Source: Myxococcales bacterium (GTDB lineage: Bacteria > Myxococcota > UBA727 > GCA-2721815). Taken from it: DNA of 64,000 nt. The stretch is from contig PBLQ01000059.1 of the NCBI GenBank assembly GCA_002721815.1, forward strand, positions 1-64,000, given 5' to 3'. The notes under the pieces are model-generated. The model saw nothing but the letters and a program-made list of their open reading frames with translations. It searched no databases and was not told the DNA's origin. Below, piece after piece: positions 7,803 through 16,758 of this stretch (positions within the stretch are counted from its first letter, which is position 1; every line of letters starts with the position of its first letter). The position numbers and the translations under genes are program-made.

Positions 7803-9647
7803 ATGACGCGCCCACTTCTTCTTAAAGGTCCTATCGGGATAAAAGCTCTATTTTTTAGTAGCTTAGCGACTTTTTCTGGGCTGGCAAATCCCGTGGGCGC
7901 GGTCCCCAATTACCTCACGCGTGTCCCACATAGTGATGGCGGTTCTTGTTTGCCGTGTCACAGTTCCGGGGGCGGCTCTCCCCGCACGCAATTCGGCCTC
8001 GATTTCGCGGCCAATGGGTATGATTGGGAGGGGATTTGGAACCTGGATTCAGATGGCGATGGCCAATCTAACGGTGAAGAACTCGGTGACCCGTGTGGTG
8101 CCTGGTTGCCGGGAGAAGAAACGGCCCGAACTGATTTTATCTCCGCGGCCGAAGACCCTGATAAAACTTCTGACTTCCCCTTAGGGGGTACGACCCTTTG
8201 GTTTTTTGACCAAGATGAAGATGGGGTTGGGCGCAATGGTGCATTTTTGGCGCAATGTGAGCCCCCTGCTGGCTATGCCAGTACGCAAGGAGATTGCGAT
8301 GACGAAAACGCTAACATTTGGTCCGAAACCTCCGTTTATGCCGATGAAGATGGCGATGGTTTTGGGGCGGGCCCTGAGGTCCTGATGTGCATCGGCGATG
8401 CAGGTCCCGCCGGCTATGTGTCCAACGACTCGGATTGTAATGACGATATTGCCGAAGTGTATCAACTGTTGCCTGGTTATGTGGATGGCGATTTAGATGG
8501 CGAGGGCGGTGGACAGCTGCAATGGGTTTGTTCTGGCAGCACCTTGCCAGGCAACTTTTCCACCACAGGTGAGGATTGTGACGACACCGATCCCGCGGTG
8601 GCATCCCTGCGTTGGGTAGCGGTTGATGTGGACGGAGACGGATATGCCCACGATGCGCCACAATGGCGTTGTCAGGCGGGTCAAATGGCGGAGGGGTTCG
8701 TTGAATTTTCCGCTTGTGTTAATCTTGCTGATTGTCCGGCGGGTATGGACTGCCTCGAGAGCGAAGGGCAATGCACACCCCAATTTTTCGATTGTGATGA
8801 CGACGACCCAGAGATTTTCAAAGAACTGTCACTGTACCCAGATTTGGACGAAGATGGTTTTGGGGCTGGAGATGCCACCAATGTTTGTACGGGTAACATT
8901 GCGCCCGTCGGTTGGTCCGAGTCTGATGCCGATTGTGATGACACCCCTACGTCAGGCGCGGGTTATTTCCAAACGGCCTGGCGCTACGTGGATGAAGATG
9001 GAGATGGCTATACCCTTGGTGCGTTGGTTGAGGTGTGTATGGGCGCAGAAGAACCCGATGGCTACAGCGCAGGAAGTCTGGGCGAAGATTGTGATGACAC
9101 GGAGGGTGCAAAATTTAAAGAAGCCTTTGGTTACCCGGACTTAGACCAGGATGGGGTGTCTGATTCAGGCCGCATCATTTGTGGTGATGGTGGCCTACCA
9201 GAGCACTGGACCGCCATAAAGTATGGGCAAGATTGTGACGATAATAATGGGACGGTTCCCGCATTCACCTGCGAGGACCTTCCGGATGCCTGTGGGATTA
9301 TCGACGATGGGTGTCCGCCCCCTGGCACCTACTGTGGCCCTTGTCCAGAGACATCGGATGCAGGGTCCGAAGATATGACGAGGGACGCAGGAAGGACTGG
9401 GGATTCAGCGGGTACGTCTGTTCATGATGCGGGACAGGCCAACGAAGGGACTGATGAAGCGGATGATGATCAGGAGGAGGATGAGGACGGTGACCCCGAA
9501 CCACCCAATTCAGGTCCACCCGACGAAGAAGCACCCGCTGCGGGGTGTTTTGGAGACCAAATGCCCAATGATTTTGCCAAGCACAACTGGATGTTCGCGC
9601 TCATGGTGCTCGGGATGGCAATGAGAAGGAATCGAGGAAGACGGTGA
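7803..9647 (+). CDS. Secreted MopE-type metal-binding-repeat protein with N-terminal CxxCH motif, 7 repeats
   Basis: A 614-aa secreted or surface protein. After an N-terminal hydrophobic export signal comes a short domain with a CxxCH motif (CLPCH, about residues 55-59), which could bind heme c or form a disulfide. A calcium-loop-like segment, DSDGDGQSNGEELGDPCG, follows. Then come seven repeats of about 45-50 residues, each starting near YxDxDxDG and ending in DCDD, the Cu-binding_MopE / thrombospondin-3-like pattern. The last 140 residues are Asp/Glu/Pro-rich. The C terminus has a Cys, a hydrophobic stretch and an Arg-rich end, resembling a MYXO-CTERM sorting signal. The ribosome-binding site before ATG 7803 is weak. 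The stop overlaps the next start (TGATG). Confidence 0.85.
   Translation: MTRPLLLKGPIGIKALFFSSLATFSGLANPVGAVPNYLTRVPHSDGGSCLPCHSSGGGSPRTQFGLDFAANGYDWEGIWNLDSDGDGQSNGEELGDPCGAWLPGEETARTDFISAAEDPDKTSDFPLGGTTLWFFDQDEDGVGRNGAFLAQCEPPAGYASTQGDCDDENANIWSETSVYADEDGDGFGAGPEVLMCIGDAGPAGYVSNDSDCNDDIAEVYQLLPGYVDGDLDGEGGGQLQWVCSGSTLPGNFSTTGEDCDDTDPAVASLRWVAVDVDGDGYAHDAPQWRCQAGQMAEGFVEFSACVNLADCPAGMDCLESEGQCTPQFFDCDDDDPEIFKELSLYPDLDEDGFGAGDATNVCTGNIAPVGWSESDADCDDTPTSGAGYFQTAWRYVDEDGDGYTLGALVEVCMGAEEPDGYSAGSLGEDCDDTEGAKFKEAFGYPDLDQDGVSDSGRIICGDGGLPEHWTAIKYGQDCDDNNGTVPAFTCEDLPDACGIIDDGCPPPGTYCGPCPETSDAGSEDMTRDAGRTGDSAGTSVHDAGQANEGTDEADDDQEEDEDGDPEPPNSGPPDEEAPAAGCFGDQMPNDFAKHNWMFALMVLGMAMRRNRGRR
8188..9264 (+). 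repeat. Seven tandem MopE-like protein repeats
   Basis: The coding DNA encodes seven divergent repeats with Asp-rich loops (DxDxDG) and a closing DCDD or DCND. The fourth is longer because of a Cys-rich insertion (near 8700-8790). The copies have diverged at DNA level, so this is an old protein repeat rather than a recent DNA duplication. Confidence 0.75.
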
Positions 9648-12600
9648 TGAAGGCAATATCGTCACAAGTGACCCGTGGATGGGTCGTTTTGATGCTTGCT
9701 ATCGGGTCATTTGCCGTTGTGCCGTCAGCTCATGCCACCAATGCCATGATGGAGCAGATTCCCAATCAGAACACATTTTCTTGCGACACATGCCACTTGG
9801 CAGGGGCGGGCACTGGCCTCAACGTTTTTGGCGATCAGGTTCTTTTACACCTGACCTACGATGACCTGAATCCAATCGTGGATTGGTCAAGTCTCTGGAC
9901 GCTGGACGCAGATGCAGACGGTCAAACCAATGGTGAAGAATTGGGCGACCCTTGTGGCAGCTGGGATTTTGGAACCAATACCAGCCCCAGTCGAACCAAT
10001 CTTATATCTCATCCCGGTTGTCACCCGGACAATGGTTCCGGCAACCATTACTGTGCCAACGCCAATTTTCTGCCTTATACGTCTTCAGCGCCCACTCAAG
10101 GCACACCGACTTGGTACGAAGATCTTGATGATGACCAAATTGGTAAGGCCGATGTCTTTGTCACCACCTGTGTTTCTCCCGAAAATTACACCACCATCGG
10201 CGGTGACTGTAATGATGAAGACCCAAACATCACCACTTTTTTGTGGTACCGAGATTTAGATCAGGACGGCTATGGCGATGCCCATGAAACCAGTGATGAA
10301 TGTGAGCAGCCACAGTTTTATACTGACAATAACCTGGATTGTGACGATATCGATGAAAACCGTTATCAATCGGTCGAACAATATTTTGACGAAGACAATG
10401 ATGGAATCGGCTCGGGTGTTTCAATCACATTTTGCCTGGGTGATGAGCCACTCGATTTTTACAGTGCTGTTGACGGGGACTGTTCTCCCAGTGACCCCAA
10501 TGCATGGCAATACCTTTGGGGGTACGCGGATGAAGATGGCGATTCTTACTCCGTGGATGTTCTGACTGAAGTGTGCACCAATGATGCATTGCCAGAGGGC
10601 ATGTTGGCGTCGCCCACCACTGATATTGATTGTGATGATACGGATGCCAATCGATACGTCGAAATGAATCTTTACGCAGACACTGACGGCGATGGATTTA
10701 CCTTGCCGGCCTCTATCTATATCTGCTCGGATGGCAGTGCGCCTTACGGTTATAAAGATTCGCCCTATGGAAACGACTGTGATGATTCCTATGGCAGTGT
10801 TTTTCAGAACATGACCGGTTTTGAAGACCAAGACTTTGATGGTTATACGGTGGGCACGATGGCCACTGTGTGTTCCGGCCTAACGCTCCCAGGAACGTAT
10901 CAACCTTTCCAAAGCAGCATCGATGATTGCGATGATACGGATGGCGACCTTTACCAATCTATTTTATTGTATCTCGATAATGATGGTGACCAATACAGCG
11001 TTGGGACCACGCCTACCAGCATCTGCATTGGGGATACGGAACCTGAGGGCTACACCAATGGTTCTTTGGGCGAAGATTGTAATGATGGCGATGCGCGTTA
11101 CTGGAGATGGGATGATGCCTGGGAAGATATTGACCGAGATGGTTACGGCGTTGGAGCGCCCGTCAATCGGTGCGTAGGGGATGAATACCCCCCTGGATGG
11201 GCACCTATTCCTGGCGACTGTGACGACCTCAACAGTTTAAAATTTGAACTCAAAGATCGTTATGAAGATAAAGATCACGATGGATGGCATTGGGGCGTTC
11301 CACTTTTTGACTGTTGGGGCGATGTTCCTTCAGACTTAGATTATACCTTTGAGACCGAAGGGCTCGATTGTGATGACACTGACCCCAATCGATACATGCA
11401 GATTACATTCTTTGAAGATCTTGATGGCGATAACTTTGGGACTGGATATGGAAACCCTGTTTGTGCATCCGACAACATGGATTACTGGGGTTTGCGGGGC
11501 TGGGCCTTGGTTGGGGGCGATTGCGACGATGATGACCCTAACGCTTACTCACAAATGTCGGCCTATCGCGACGAAGATATGGACGGGGTGACCACCGGCA
11601 GCATTCAATACGTCTGCACGGCCGGGGTATTGCTTCCAGGCTGGTCCACAGAGCCTTTTGGCAACGACTGTGACGATAACAACCCCTTCTTGTATCGTTT
11701 TCTCACTGGTTATGCCGATTTTGATAATGATGGTGTCACAGTGATTATCGCGGAGGACGTCTGCTCCGGTCCAGAACTGCCGCATGTTTACTATCCCACG
11801 CCAACCGGTAATGATTGTAACGATAACAAGGTAGAAGAATACCAACTGCTGGCGGGCTATCACGATAATGACGTTGATGGGTACGGCGCGGGAGACTTGG
11901 AGCTTGTCTGCTCTGGAGAAACCCTCCGTTACGGGTATTCTCAGGATGGTACGGATTGTGATGATAATGTCTTCGCACTGTATCGCTCATTGGAATTGTA
12001 CCAAGATTTGGATGGCGATGGTAAAACGTTGTCAGCGCCTACCACCTTGTGCCTGGGTGATTATATCCCTGCCGGCTATTTCGAAGAACCAGCCGGCGAT
12101 GATTGTGATGATACAAACCCCTTTGTTTGGAATGGCCACGAAGTGTGGTGGGACACTGATGGCGATGGGTTTACCGATTTTGGGTCCGAAGATATTTGCG
12201 TTGACGAAGAACTTCCGCCAGGCGCCAAGCTCGACCAATCGATTCTTACAGATTGTGATGACAACGATTCCAACATGTACCCGGTACGTTGTCAGGATAT
12301 CGGCGCGCAATGTGGCTTAATCCTGGATGGCTGCGGTGGGGTGAAAGATTGCGGCGACTGTTTTGAGCCCAATACGTGTGGGGGAGGCGGCATCGCCAAT
12401 CAATGTGGCTGTTCGCCCATCACCTGTGATTTGGTGGGCGCTGAATGTGGTGAAGTCCCTGATGGCTGCGATCGTACCATTTTCTGTGGCGAGTGTTACG
12501 GGCACGAAACCTGTGGCGGTGGCGGGTATCCCAATTGGTGTGGATGCACACCATTAACCTGTGAGCTGATGCCCAATGCATGCGGCCTGACCGATAACGG

Positions 12601-12949
12601 TTGTGGGGGAGAAATTGATTGTGGCCCGTGTGTTCCCGATGCTGGGGTGCCAGAAGTCTTCGCAGACGGTGGTTTTTGGGCTGAAGACGGCGGCACCTAT
12701 AGCGATCTTGAAGACGATGAGCCCGACGCAGGGGAAAATGATTTGCCAGGTGTTGATTTTCCAGACCCAGATGACGGTGATGACGATGGAGATGATGGGG
12801 CCGGCGATGATGATGACGAGCAACTCCCACCACTGGATGGGGGCTGCCAATGTGGGGCTGAGAACAGCGGGTCTAACGCCGAGACGGGTTTATGGCTGTT
12901 GGGCTTATTCTTTATGCGAAGCTATCGGCGAAAAAACCCCTTCAACTAA
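9647..12949 (+). CDS. Large secreted MopE-type metal-binding-repeat protein, paralogue of the upstream gene, 15 repeats
   Basis: A 1100-aa paralogue of the preceding gene with the same plan. It has a signal peptide (to about residue 31, cleavage after AHA), a CxxCH motif (CDTCH), and the same calcium-loop segment ending GEELGDPCG. Fifteen tandem YxDxDxDG...DCDD repeats of about 47-50 residues follow (about residues 155-880). A Cys-rich module then carries three variants of CGxxxDGCG...CGxC (about 885-990). An acidic linker leads to a C-terminal GGCQCG, a hydrophobic segment and a basic tail like a sortase/rhombosortase-type anchor. ATG 9647 overlaps the previous TGA and has GAGGAAG 6 nt upstream; GTG 9644 is the alternative. 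The coupling suggests that both proteins are made together. Confidence 0.86.
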   Translation: MKAISSQVTRGWVVLMLAIGSFAVVPSAHATNAMMEQIPNQNTFSCDTCHLAGAGTGLNVFGDQVLLHLTYDDLNPIVDWSSLWTLDADADGQTNGEELGDPCGSWDFGTNTSPSRTNLISHPGCHPDNGSGNHYCANANFLPYTSSAPTQGTPTWYEDLDDDQIGKADVFVTTCVSPENYTTIGGDCNDEDPNITTFLWYRDLDQDGYGDAHETSDECEQPQFYTDNNLDCDDIDENRYQSVEQYFDEDNDGIGSGVSITFCLGDEPLDFYSAVDGDCSPSDPNAWQYLWGYADEDGDSYSVDVLTEVCTNDALPEGMLASPTTDIDCDDTDANRYVEMNLYADTDGDGFTLPASIYICSDGSAPYGYKDSPYGNDCDDSYGSVFQNMTGFEDQDFDGYTVGTMATVCSGLTLPGTYQPFQSSIDDCDDTDGDLYQSILLYLDNDGDQYSVGTTPTSICIGDTEPEGYTNGSLGEDCNDGDARYWRWDDAWEDIDRDGYGVGAPVNRCVGDEYPPGWAPIPGDCDDLNSLKFELKDRYEDKDHDGWHWGVPLFDCWGDVPSDLDYTFETEGLDCDDTDPNRYMQITFFEDLDGDNFGTGYGNPVCASDNMDYWGLRGWALVGGDCDDDDPNAYSQMSAYRDEDMDGVTTGSIQYVCTAGVLLPGWSTEPFGNDCDDNNPFLYRFLTGYADFDNDGVTVIIAEDVCSGPELPHVYYPTPTGNDCNDNKVEEYQLLAGYHDNDVDGYGAGDLELVCSGETLRYGYSQDGTDCDDNVFALYRSLELYQDLDGDGKTLSAPTTLCLGDYIPAGYFEEPAGDDCDDTNPFVWNGHEVWWDTDGDGFTDFGSEDICVDEELPPGAKLDQSILTDCDDNDSNMYPVRCQDIGAQCGLILDGCGGVKDCGDCFEPNTCGGGGIANQCGCSPITCDLVGAECGEVPDGCDRTIFCGECYGHETCGGGGYPNWCGCTPLTCELMPNACGLTDNGCGGEIDCGPCVPDAGVPEVFADGGFWAEDGGTYSDLEDDEPDAGENDLPGVDFPDPDDGDDDGDDGAGDDDDEQLPPLDGGCQCGAENSGSNAETGLWLLGLFFMRSYRRKNPFN
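10109..12285 (+). repeat. Fifteen tandem MopE-like protein repeats
   Basis: The repeats begin at TWYEDLDDDQ and end at DCDDNDSNMY. Each carries one Asp-rich loop, one central Cys and the closing DCDD-type motif, which gives two Cys per repeat. Neighbouring copies differ at many positions. Confidence 0.78.
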
Positions 12950-12958
12950 ATTATAGGC

Positions 12959-12991
12959 AAAAAAAAACGCCTCCAAAGGAAGCGTTTTTTT
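12959..12991. terminator. Bidirectional terminator between the MopE gene and dnaK
   Basis: An A-run plus ACGC (12961-12970) pairs with GCGT plus a T-run (12982-12991) around a CTCCAAAGGA centre. The hairpin has T-rich tails on both strands and lies between two convergent genes, so it can stop both transcripts. Confidence 0.8.
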
Positions 12992-13010
12992 AGGGCTTGG
13001 GTTTGTCAAC

Positions 13011-14903
13011 CTAGTTGGTTTCTTCAAACTCTGCATCCACCACATTGTCATCGGCGGGTGGCGCTTCAGCTTCAGGTGCCGCTCCTGGCGCGCCTGCGTC
13101 CGGAGAAGCGGTTTGGTGAATGTGCTCACCCATCTTCATGCTGGCTTGGCTCAGGGCCTCTGTGGCTGCTTTCAAAACGGCCAAGTCTTGGCTGTCGAGC
13201 TTTTCCTTCGCCTCGGTCAACGCCCCTTGAACCGCGGCCTTGGCATCCTCGGGTGCCTTGTCGCCGTGCTCTTCAATGGCCTTTTCTGTCGCGTAGATAA
13301 GGCTGTCGAGTTTGTTGCGCTCTTCGATGACTTCACGACGCTCTTTATCTTCAGAAGCATGTTTTTCTGCATCATTGACCATGCGGTCGATTTCAGTTTC
13401 AGACAGCCCGGAGCTTGCCGTAATGGTGATTTTCTGTTCTTTGCCGCTGGCTTTGTCCTTGGCTGAAACATTCACAATACCATTGGCATCGATGTCAAAA
13501 GTCACTTCGATTTGCGGCATGCCTCTTGGTGCAGGTGGAATTCCCTCGAGATGGAACCGGCCTAAGGTGCGATTGTCAGCGGACATTTCTCGCTCGCCTT
13601 GAACCACATGCACTTCAACAGAAGTTTGGTTGTCTGCCGCGGTGGAATAAATCTCCGATTTTTTGGCCGGAATGGTGGTGTTTCGTGGAATCAACACGCT
13701 GGTAACGCCGCCCAAAGTTTCGATGCCAAGGCTCAAAGGCGTGACGTCCAAAAGGAGCAAGTCTTTGACATCGCCGGACAAGACGCCAGCCTGGATGCCT
13801 GCGCCTAAGGCGACAACTTCATCAGGGTTCACCGAACGGTTGGGCTCTTTGCCGAAGAACTTTTTCACCGTTTCTTGGACCAAGGGCGTACGGGTGGAGC
13901 CGCCCACCAAAATGACCTCATCAATTTCGCCAACCTTCATTTTAGCATCATTGAGCGCCTTTTGAGCGGGCTCAAGAGCGCGTTGAACGAAAGGCTCGAT
14001 GAGCTGCTCAAACTTGGCTCGGGTGAGCTTCATGGTCAGGTGTTTCGGCCCGGAAGCATCTGCCGTGAGGAATGGCAGGTTAATTTCTGTTTCCAGGGTA
14101 CTGGAAAGCTCAATTTTGGCCTTTTCGGCCGCCTCTTTAAGGCGCTGAACCACCATTTTATCGTTGGATACGTCAATTCCCTGATCTTTGCGGAACTCAT
14201 CCACAAAATAGGTCATGAGGATGTTGTCGAAATCATCGCCACCCAAATGGGTATCCCCGTTGGTTGAGATAACTTCCACAACGTTTTCGCCCACTTCAAG
14301 AATCGAAATATCAAAGGTACCGCCACCCAAATCGAAGACAGCGATTTTTTTGTCCTCTGTCTGATCGAGACCGTAGGCCAGGGCTGCAGCCGTAGGTTCG
14401 TTCACGATACGTTTCACTTCCAAGCCTGCGATTCGACCTGCATCGCGGGTGGCCTGACGCTGGGAATCATTAAAGTAGGCGGGAACCGTGATCACTGCTT
14501 CTGCAACAGGCTCGCCCAGATAGTTCTCAGCAGCGCGCTTGAGTTTTTGAAGGACTTTCGCCGAAATTTCGGGTGGGGTAACCAACTTACCATTGATTTT
14601 GAAGCCCACATCGCCGTTGTCGAGTGGTTCGCAGTCGTAAGGCACGCGGCCGATTTCTTGGGATGCTTCGCTGTGTTTCATCCCAATGAAGCGTTTGGTG
14701 GAAAAAACGGTGTTTTCTGGATTGGTAATGGCTTGCCGGCGAGCCGATTGCCCCACGATAATCTCACCGTCTTTGACGAATGCCACTACGGACGGGGTGG
14801 TACGCGCACCTTCTTCGTTGGTGATCACTTTTGGCTCGTTGCCTTCCATGATGCTCACCACTGAGTTGGTGGTTCCTAAGTCAATTCCAATAATCTTTCC
14901 CAT
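13011..14903 (-). CDS. dnaK: Chaperone DnaK (Hsp70)
   Basis: The ATP-dependent Hsp70 chaperone (630 aa, normal length) folds and disaggregates proteins in the cytoplasm with DnaJ and GrpE. It starts [16 protein letters not shown], the phosphate-loop signature. The second signature, [14 protein letters not shown], is near residue 190, and the third, [14 protein letters not shown], near 335. The substrate-binding domain follows, then a lid and a Glu/Ala/Pro-rich tail ending DAEFEETN. The start has GGAG upstream. It stands alone: no dnaJ, grpE or hrcA is adjacent, and I see no CIRCE element in the 140 bp upstream. The stop is TAG. It is transcribed away from the interrupted zinc-ribbon gene. Confidence 0.98.
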   Translation of the reverse strand: MGKIIGIDLGTTNSVVSIMEGNEPKVITNEEGARTTPSVVAFVKDGEIIVGQSARRQAITNPENTVFSTKRFIGMKHSEASQEIGRVPYDCEPLDNGDVGFKINGKLVTPPEISAKVLQKLKRAAENYLGEPVAEAVITVPAYFNDSQRQATRDAGRIAGLEVKRIVNEPTAAALAYGLDQTEDKKIAVFDLGGGTFDISILEVGENVVEVISTNGDTHLGGDDFDNILMTYFVDEFRKDQGIDVSNDKMVVQRLKEAAEKAKIELSSTLETEINLPFLTADASGPKHLTMKLTRAKFEQLIEPFVQRALEPAQKALNDAKMKVGEIDEVILVGGSTRTPLVQETVKKFFGKEPNRSVNPDEVVALGAGIQAGVLSGDVKDLLLLDVTPLSLGIETLGGVTSVLIPRNTTIPAKKSEIYSTAADNQTSVEVHVVQGEREMSADNRTLGRFHLEGIPPAPRGMPQIEVTFDIDANGIVNVSAKDKASGKEQKITITASSGLSETEIDRMVNDAEKHASEDKERREVIEERNKLDSLIYATEKAIEEHGDKAPEDAKAAVQGALTEAKEKLDSQDLAVLKAATEALSQASMKMGEHIHQTASPDAGAPGAAPEAEAPPADDNVVDAEFEETN

Positions 14904-15063
14904 GCTTAACTCCCTGAAAAAACGTATATTTCTACCGAAAAGTCTTTTTTTGCTCTTGGAACAGGGGTAAGAGTAAACCCGAATATGAGGTGGTCAAGCC
15001 CGTTTGAGTGGATCAGTCCCTCTAAACACTTAGAAACCACCCGTGGGCTTTTCGGACGGTGGA

Positions 15064-15789
15064 ATGAACACATGGATGGCTTTAGTTCTGGGCGGGATGG
15101 TGGCGGCCGGCTCACCCACACCTGGCGTCTATGAAGTAAAGCGTGATGAGATTTCCGTTGGCACCAAAAACTGGGGGGTCTTTTGCGGCTCCCCAAAGGC
15201 CTTTGAAAAAAACACTGAGGGACAAAGGGTTCAGGTTTCCGTCACCGAAGGACATTGGGAGGCCAATGGGGCGGGCAGACGCTTTGGCTCGCGGATTTGT
15301 GAAGGTCAAAACCTGAGTTTGGAAGTAACCGAACAAAACACATCCGGTTCACGAAATAGTTTTAAATGCCAGTCAAAACGCGTGGTTCAAGGAACGGAAA
15401 TATCCACGCATGAAATAATCCAAAACAGCGAAAATAATGAAATCATTTTTAAAAGCATCAACGTGCGTTCGTTTCGTAAGGGGGGCACCTTATGCGAGTT
15501 GGAAGTCAAAAGGGTCACCAAACTGGCTTTTGTGCCACCCATGCAAGACCCGAAAGAAAATCTAGCTGCTGACACACAGCCGTCTGGACCAGAAGAAGCA
15601 GTTGTTTTAGAGGGGGCGCCATCTCAAACGGAAAATCCGCCGATGTCATGTAACGTCGTGGGTGAACCCGTTCGCTTGGTGGCGAAAGGCGAGCCGAAAC
15701 CCGTTGTGTATCGTGGGGAAAAACGCTGTTTTCAAGTGGAAGCGCAAGACAAAAAGGGCTGTAGTGTCGACTGGGCTCGAATAAAATAG
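15064..15789 (+). CDS. Exported protein, N-terminal part of a gene interrupted by an in-frame TAG
   Basis: This 241-aa reading frame begins with a signal peptide-like stretch (MNTWMALVLGGMVAAGS) and continues as a Cys-containing, beta-rich extracytoplasmic region without a recognised domain. It stops at TAG (15787-15789) in the middle of what looks like a small domain: before the stop the text runs CFQVEAQDKKGCSVDWARIK. The same frame continues without another stop from 15790 to 16737 and resumes with GCLYLSDKTNRKKGRVTAR, the natural second half. I therefore think that this and the next entry are one gene of about 557 codons. ATG 15064 was chosen because the signal peptide begins there; a GTG at 15043 is also in frame. 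It is divergent from dnaK. Confidence 0.7.
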   Translation: MNTWMALVLGGMVAAGSPTPGVYEVKRDEISVGTKNWGVFCGSPKAFEKNTEGQRVQVSVTEGHWEANGAGRRFGSRICEGQNLSLEVTEQNTSGSRNSFKCQSKRVVQGTEISTHEIIQNSENNEIIFKSINVRSFRKGGTLCELEVKRVTKLAFVPPMQDPKENLAADTQPSGPEEAVVLEGAPSQTENPPMSCNVVGEPVRLVAKGEPKPVVYRGEKRCFQVEAQDKKGCSVDWARIK

Positions 15790-15816
15790 AAATTAAGCTC
15801 TCGCAAGTTAGGCCGC

Positions 15817-16737
15817 TTGACGAAACGTGGATGCCTTTACCTTTCCGATAAAACCAACCGCAAAAAAGGGCGGGTTACTGCCCGTATGGGCAACAAAAGA
15901 AAAACCATTTCGTTTGAAATTAAAGATCGGCCGGTCGCCGCGCAACAGCTCGCAGCTGCTATGCCAGTGGCGTCAACGCCGACCGTAGAGCCTGCTGTAC
16001 CAGATGCGGGTGTGGCCCCGATACAGTTGGCGCAAGTCACCATGGCTGCCAAGGCGAAAGGGAGCATGCCAACCACCAACACACTTCGGCCCCCCACCGA
16101 TGCAAGTGGGCTCCCTCTGTGGTCTGGTGGGGCCATCTTGTTAATGATCCTGTTGGGTTGGTTCGTATTGAAATGGCGAGAGGGCTCTAAACGAGCTTGG
16201 CTAATCGATGACCAAGATACGGACAATGTTCCAAAAAATGTGGAGCTGCCTAATGCGCCAGGCGTGGTGCCAGTCCCAGTCCTGACAGGGAACAAGCCCA
16301 AACAGAAACCACCACTCAGGCCCAATCAGCGCATTGTTCGAGGCAAAACCCGAAAGAATGCCGCTACCGGAACCCTCAAGCCCAGCAGTGGGCGACCGTA
16401 TAAGAGTGGGACGGCCTCCACCATTGGCCCTGCCTCCGACCGACTAATTTGTCGCAAATGTGATTTTATTCTTCCGGCGGGGCATCGAGGGGTGTGCCCG
16501 CTCGATGGCAGCCTGCTGGAACCACTCACACCGATGGTACCGCAGCCCACCCATCATTTTGAGGTGAAAAAACGAATCTGCCCAGCATGTTGCAGCGAGT
16601 TTGCCCCCGAGGTGGAAACGTGTCCTTTTGACGGCGCGCACCTGTTTCCGGATATCGGCCAGTGGGACGAGATTAAAGATAAGATCATTGAACGTAACGC
16701 CATCGCGCAAGAGGAAAAAACACCCAAGGCCAGTTAA
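15817..16737 (+). CDS. Double zinc-ribbon membrane protein, C-terminal part of the TAG-interrupted gene
   Basis: This reading frame is in phase with the one ending at 15789. The only early start is a TTG at 15817 with a poor ribosome-binding site, so it probably depends on the upstream half. After the end of a small beta domain (to about residue 35) comes an Ala/Pro-rich linker, then one clear transmembrane segment (about 103-120, GGAILLMILLGWFVLKW). A basic Pro-rich cytoplasmic linker follows. Two zinc ribbons end the protein: CRKC...CPLDG and CPAC...CPFDG. The intact product would have the signal-led N-terminal part outside and the zinc ribbons in the cytoplasm. The large TPR lipoprotein gene starts about 21 bp downstream. 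Confidence 0.65.
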   Translation: MTKRGCLYLSDKTNRKKGRVTARMGNKRKTISFEIKDRPVAAQQLAAAMPVASTPTVEPAVPDAGVAPIQLAQVTMAAKAKGSMPTTNTLRPPTDASGLPLWSGGAILLMILLGWFVLKWREGSKRAWLIDDQDTDNVPKNVELPNAPGVVPVPVLTGNKPKQKPPLRPNQRIVRGKTRKNAATGTLKPSSGRPYKSGTASTIGPASDRLICRKCDFILPAGHRGVCPLDGSLLEPLTPMVPQPTHHFEVKKRICPACCSEFAPEVETCPFDGAHLFPDIGQWDEIKDKIIERNAIAQEEKTPKAS

Positions 16738-16758
16738 GGCTTGGTGAAGAGGTTATCC

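Noticed and set aside
8188-12285. Tandem repeats as a CRISPR array
   Set aside because: The repeats are about 140-150 bp, divergent at DNA level and fully inside open reading frames.
14904-15063. CIRCE heat-shock operator before dnaK
   Set aside because: No TTAGCACTC-N9-GAGTGCTAA or close variant is seen; the short TTGACC/TACTCT pair on the minus strand is too weak to call.
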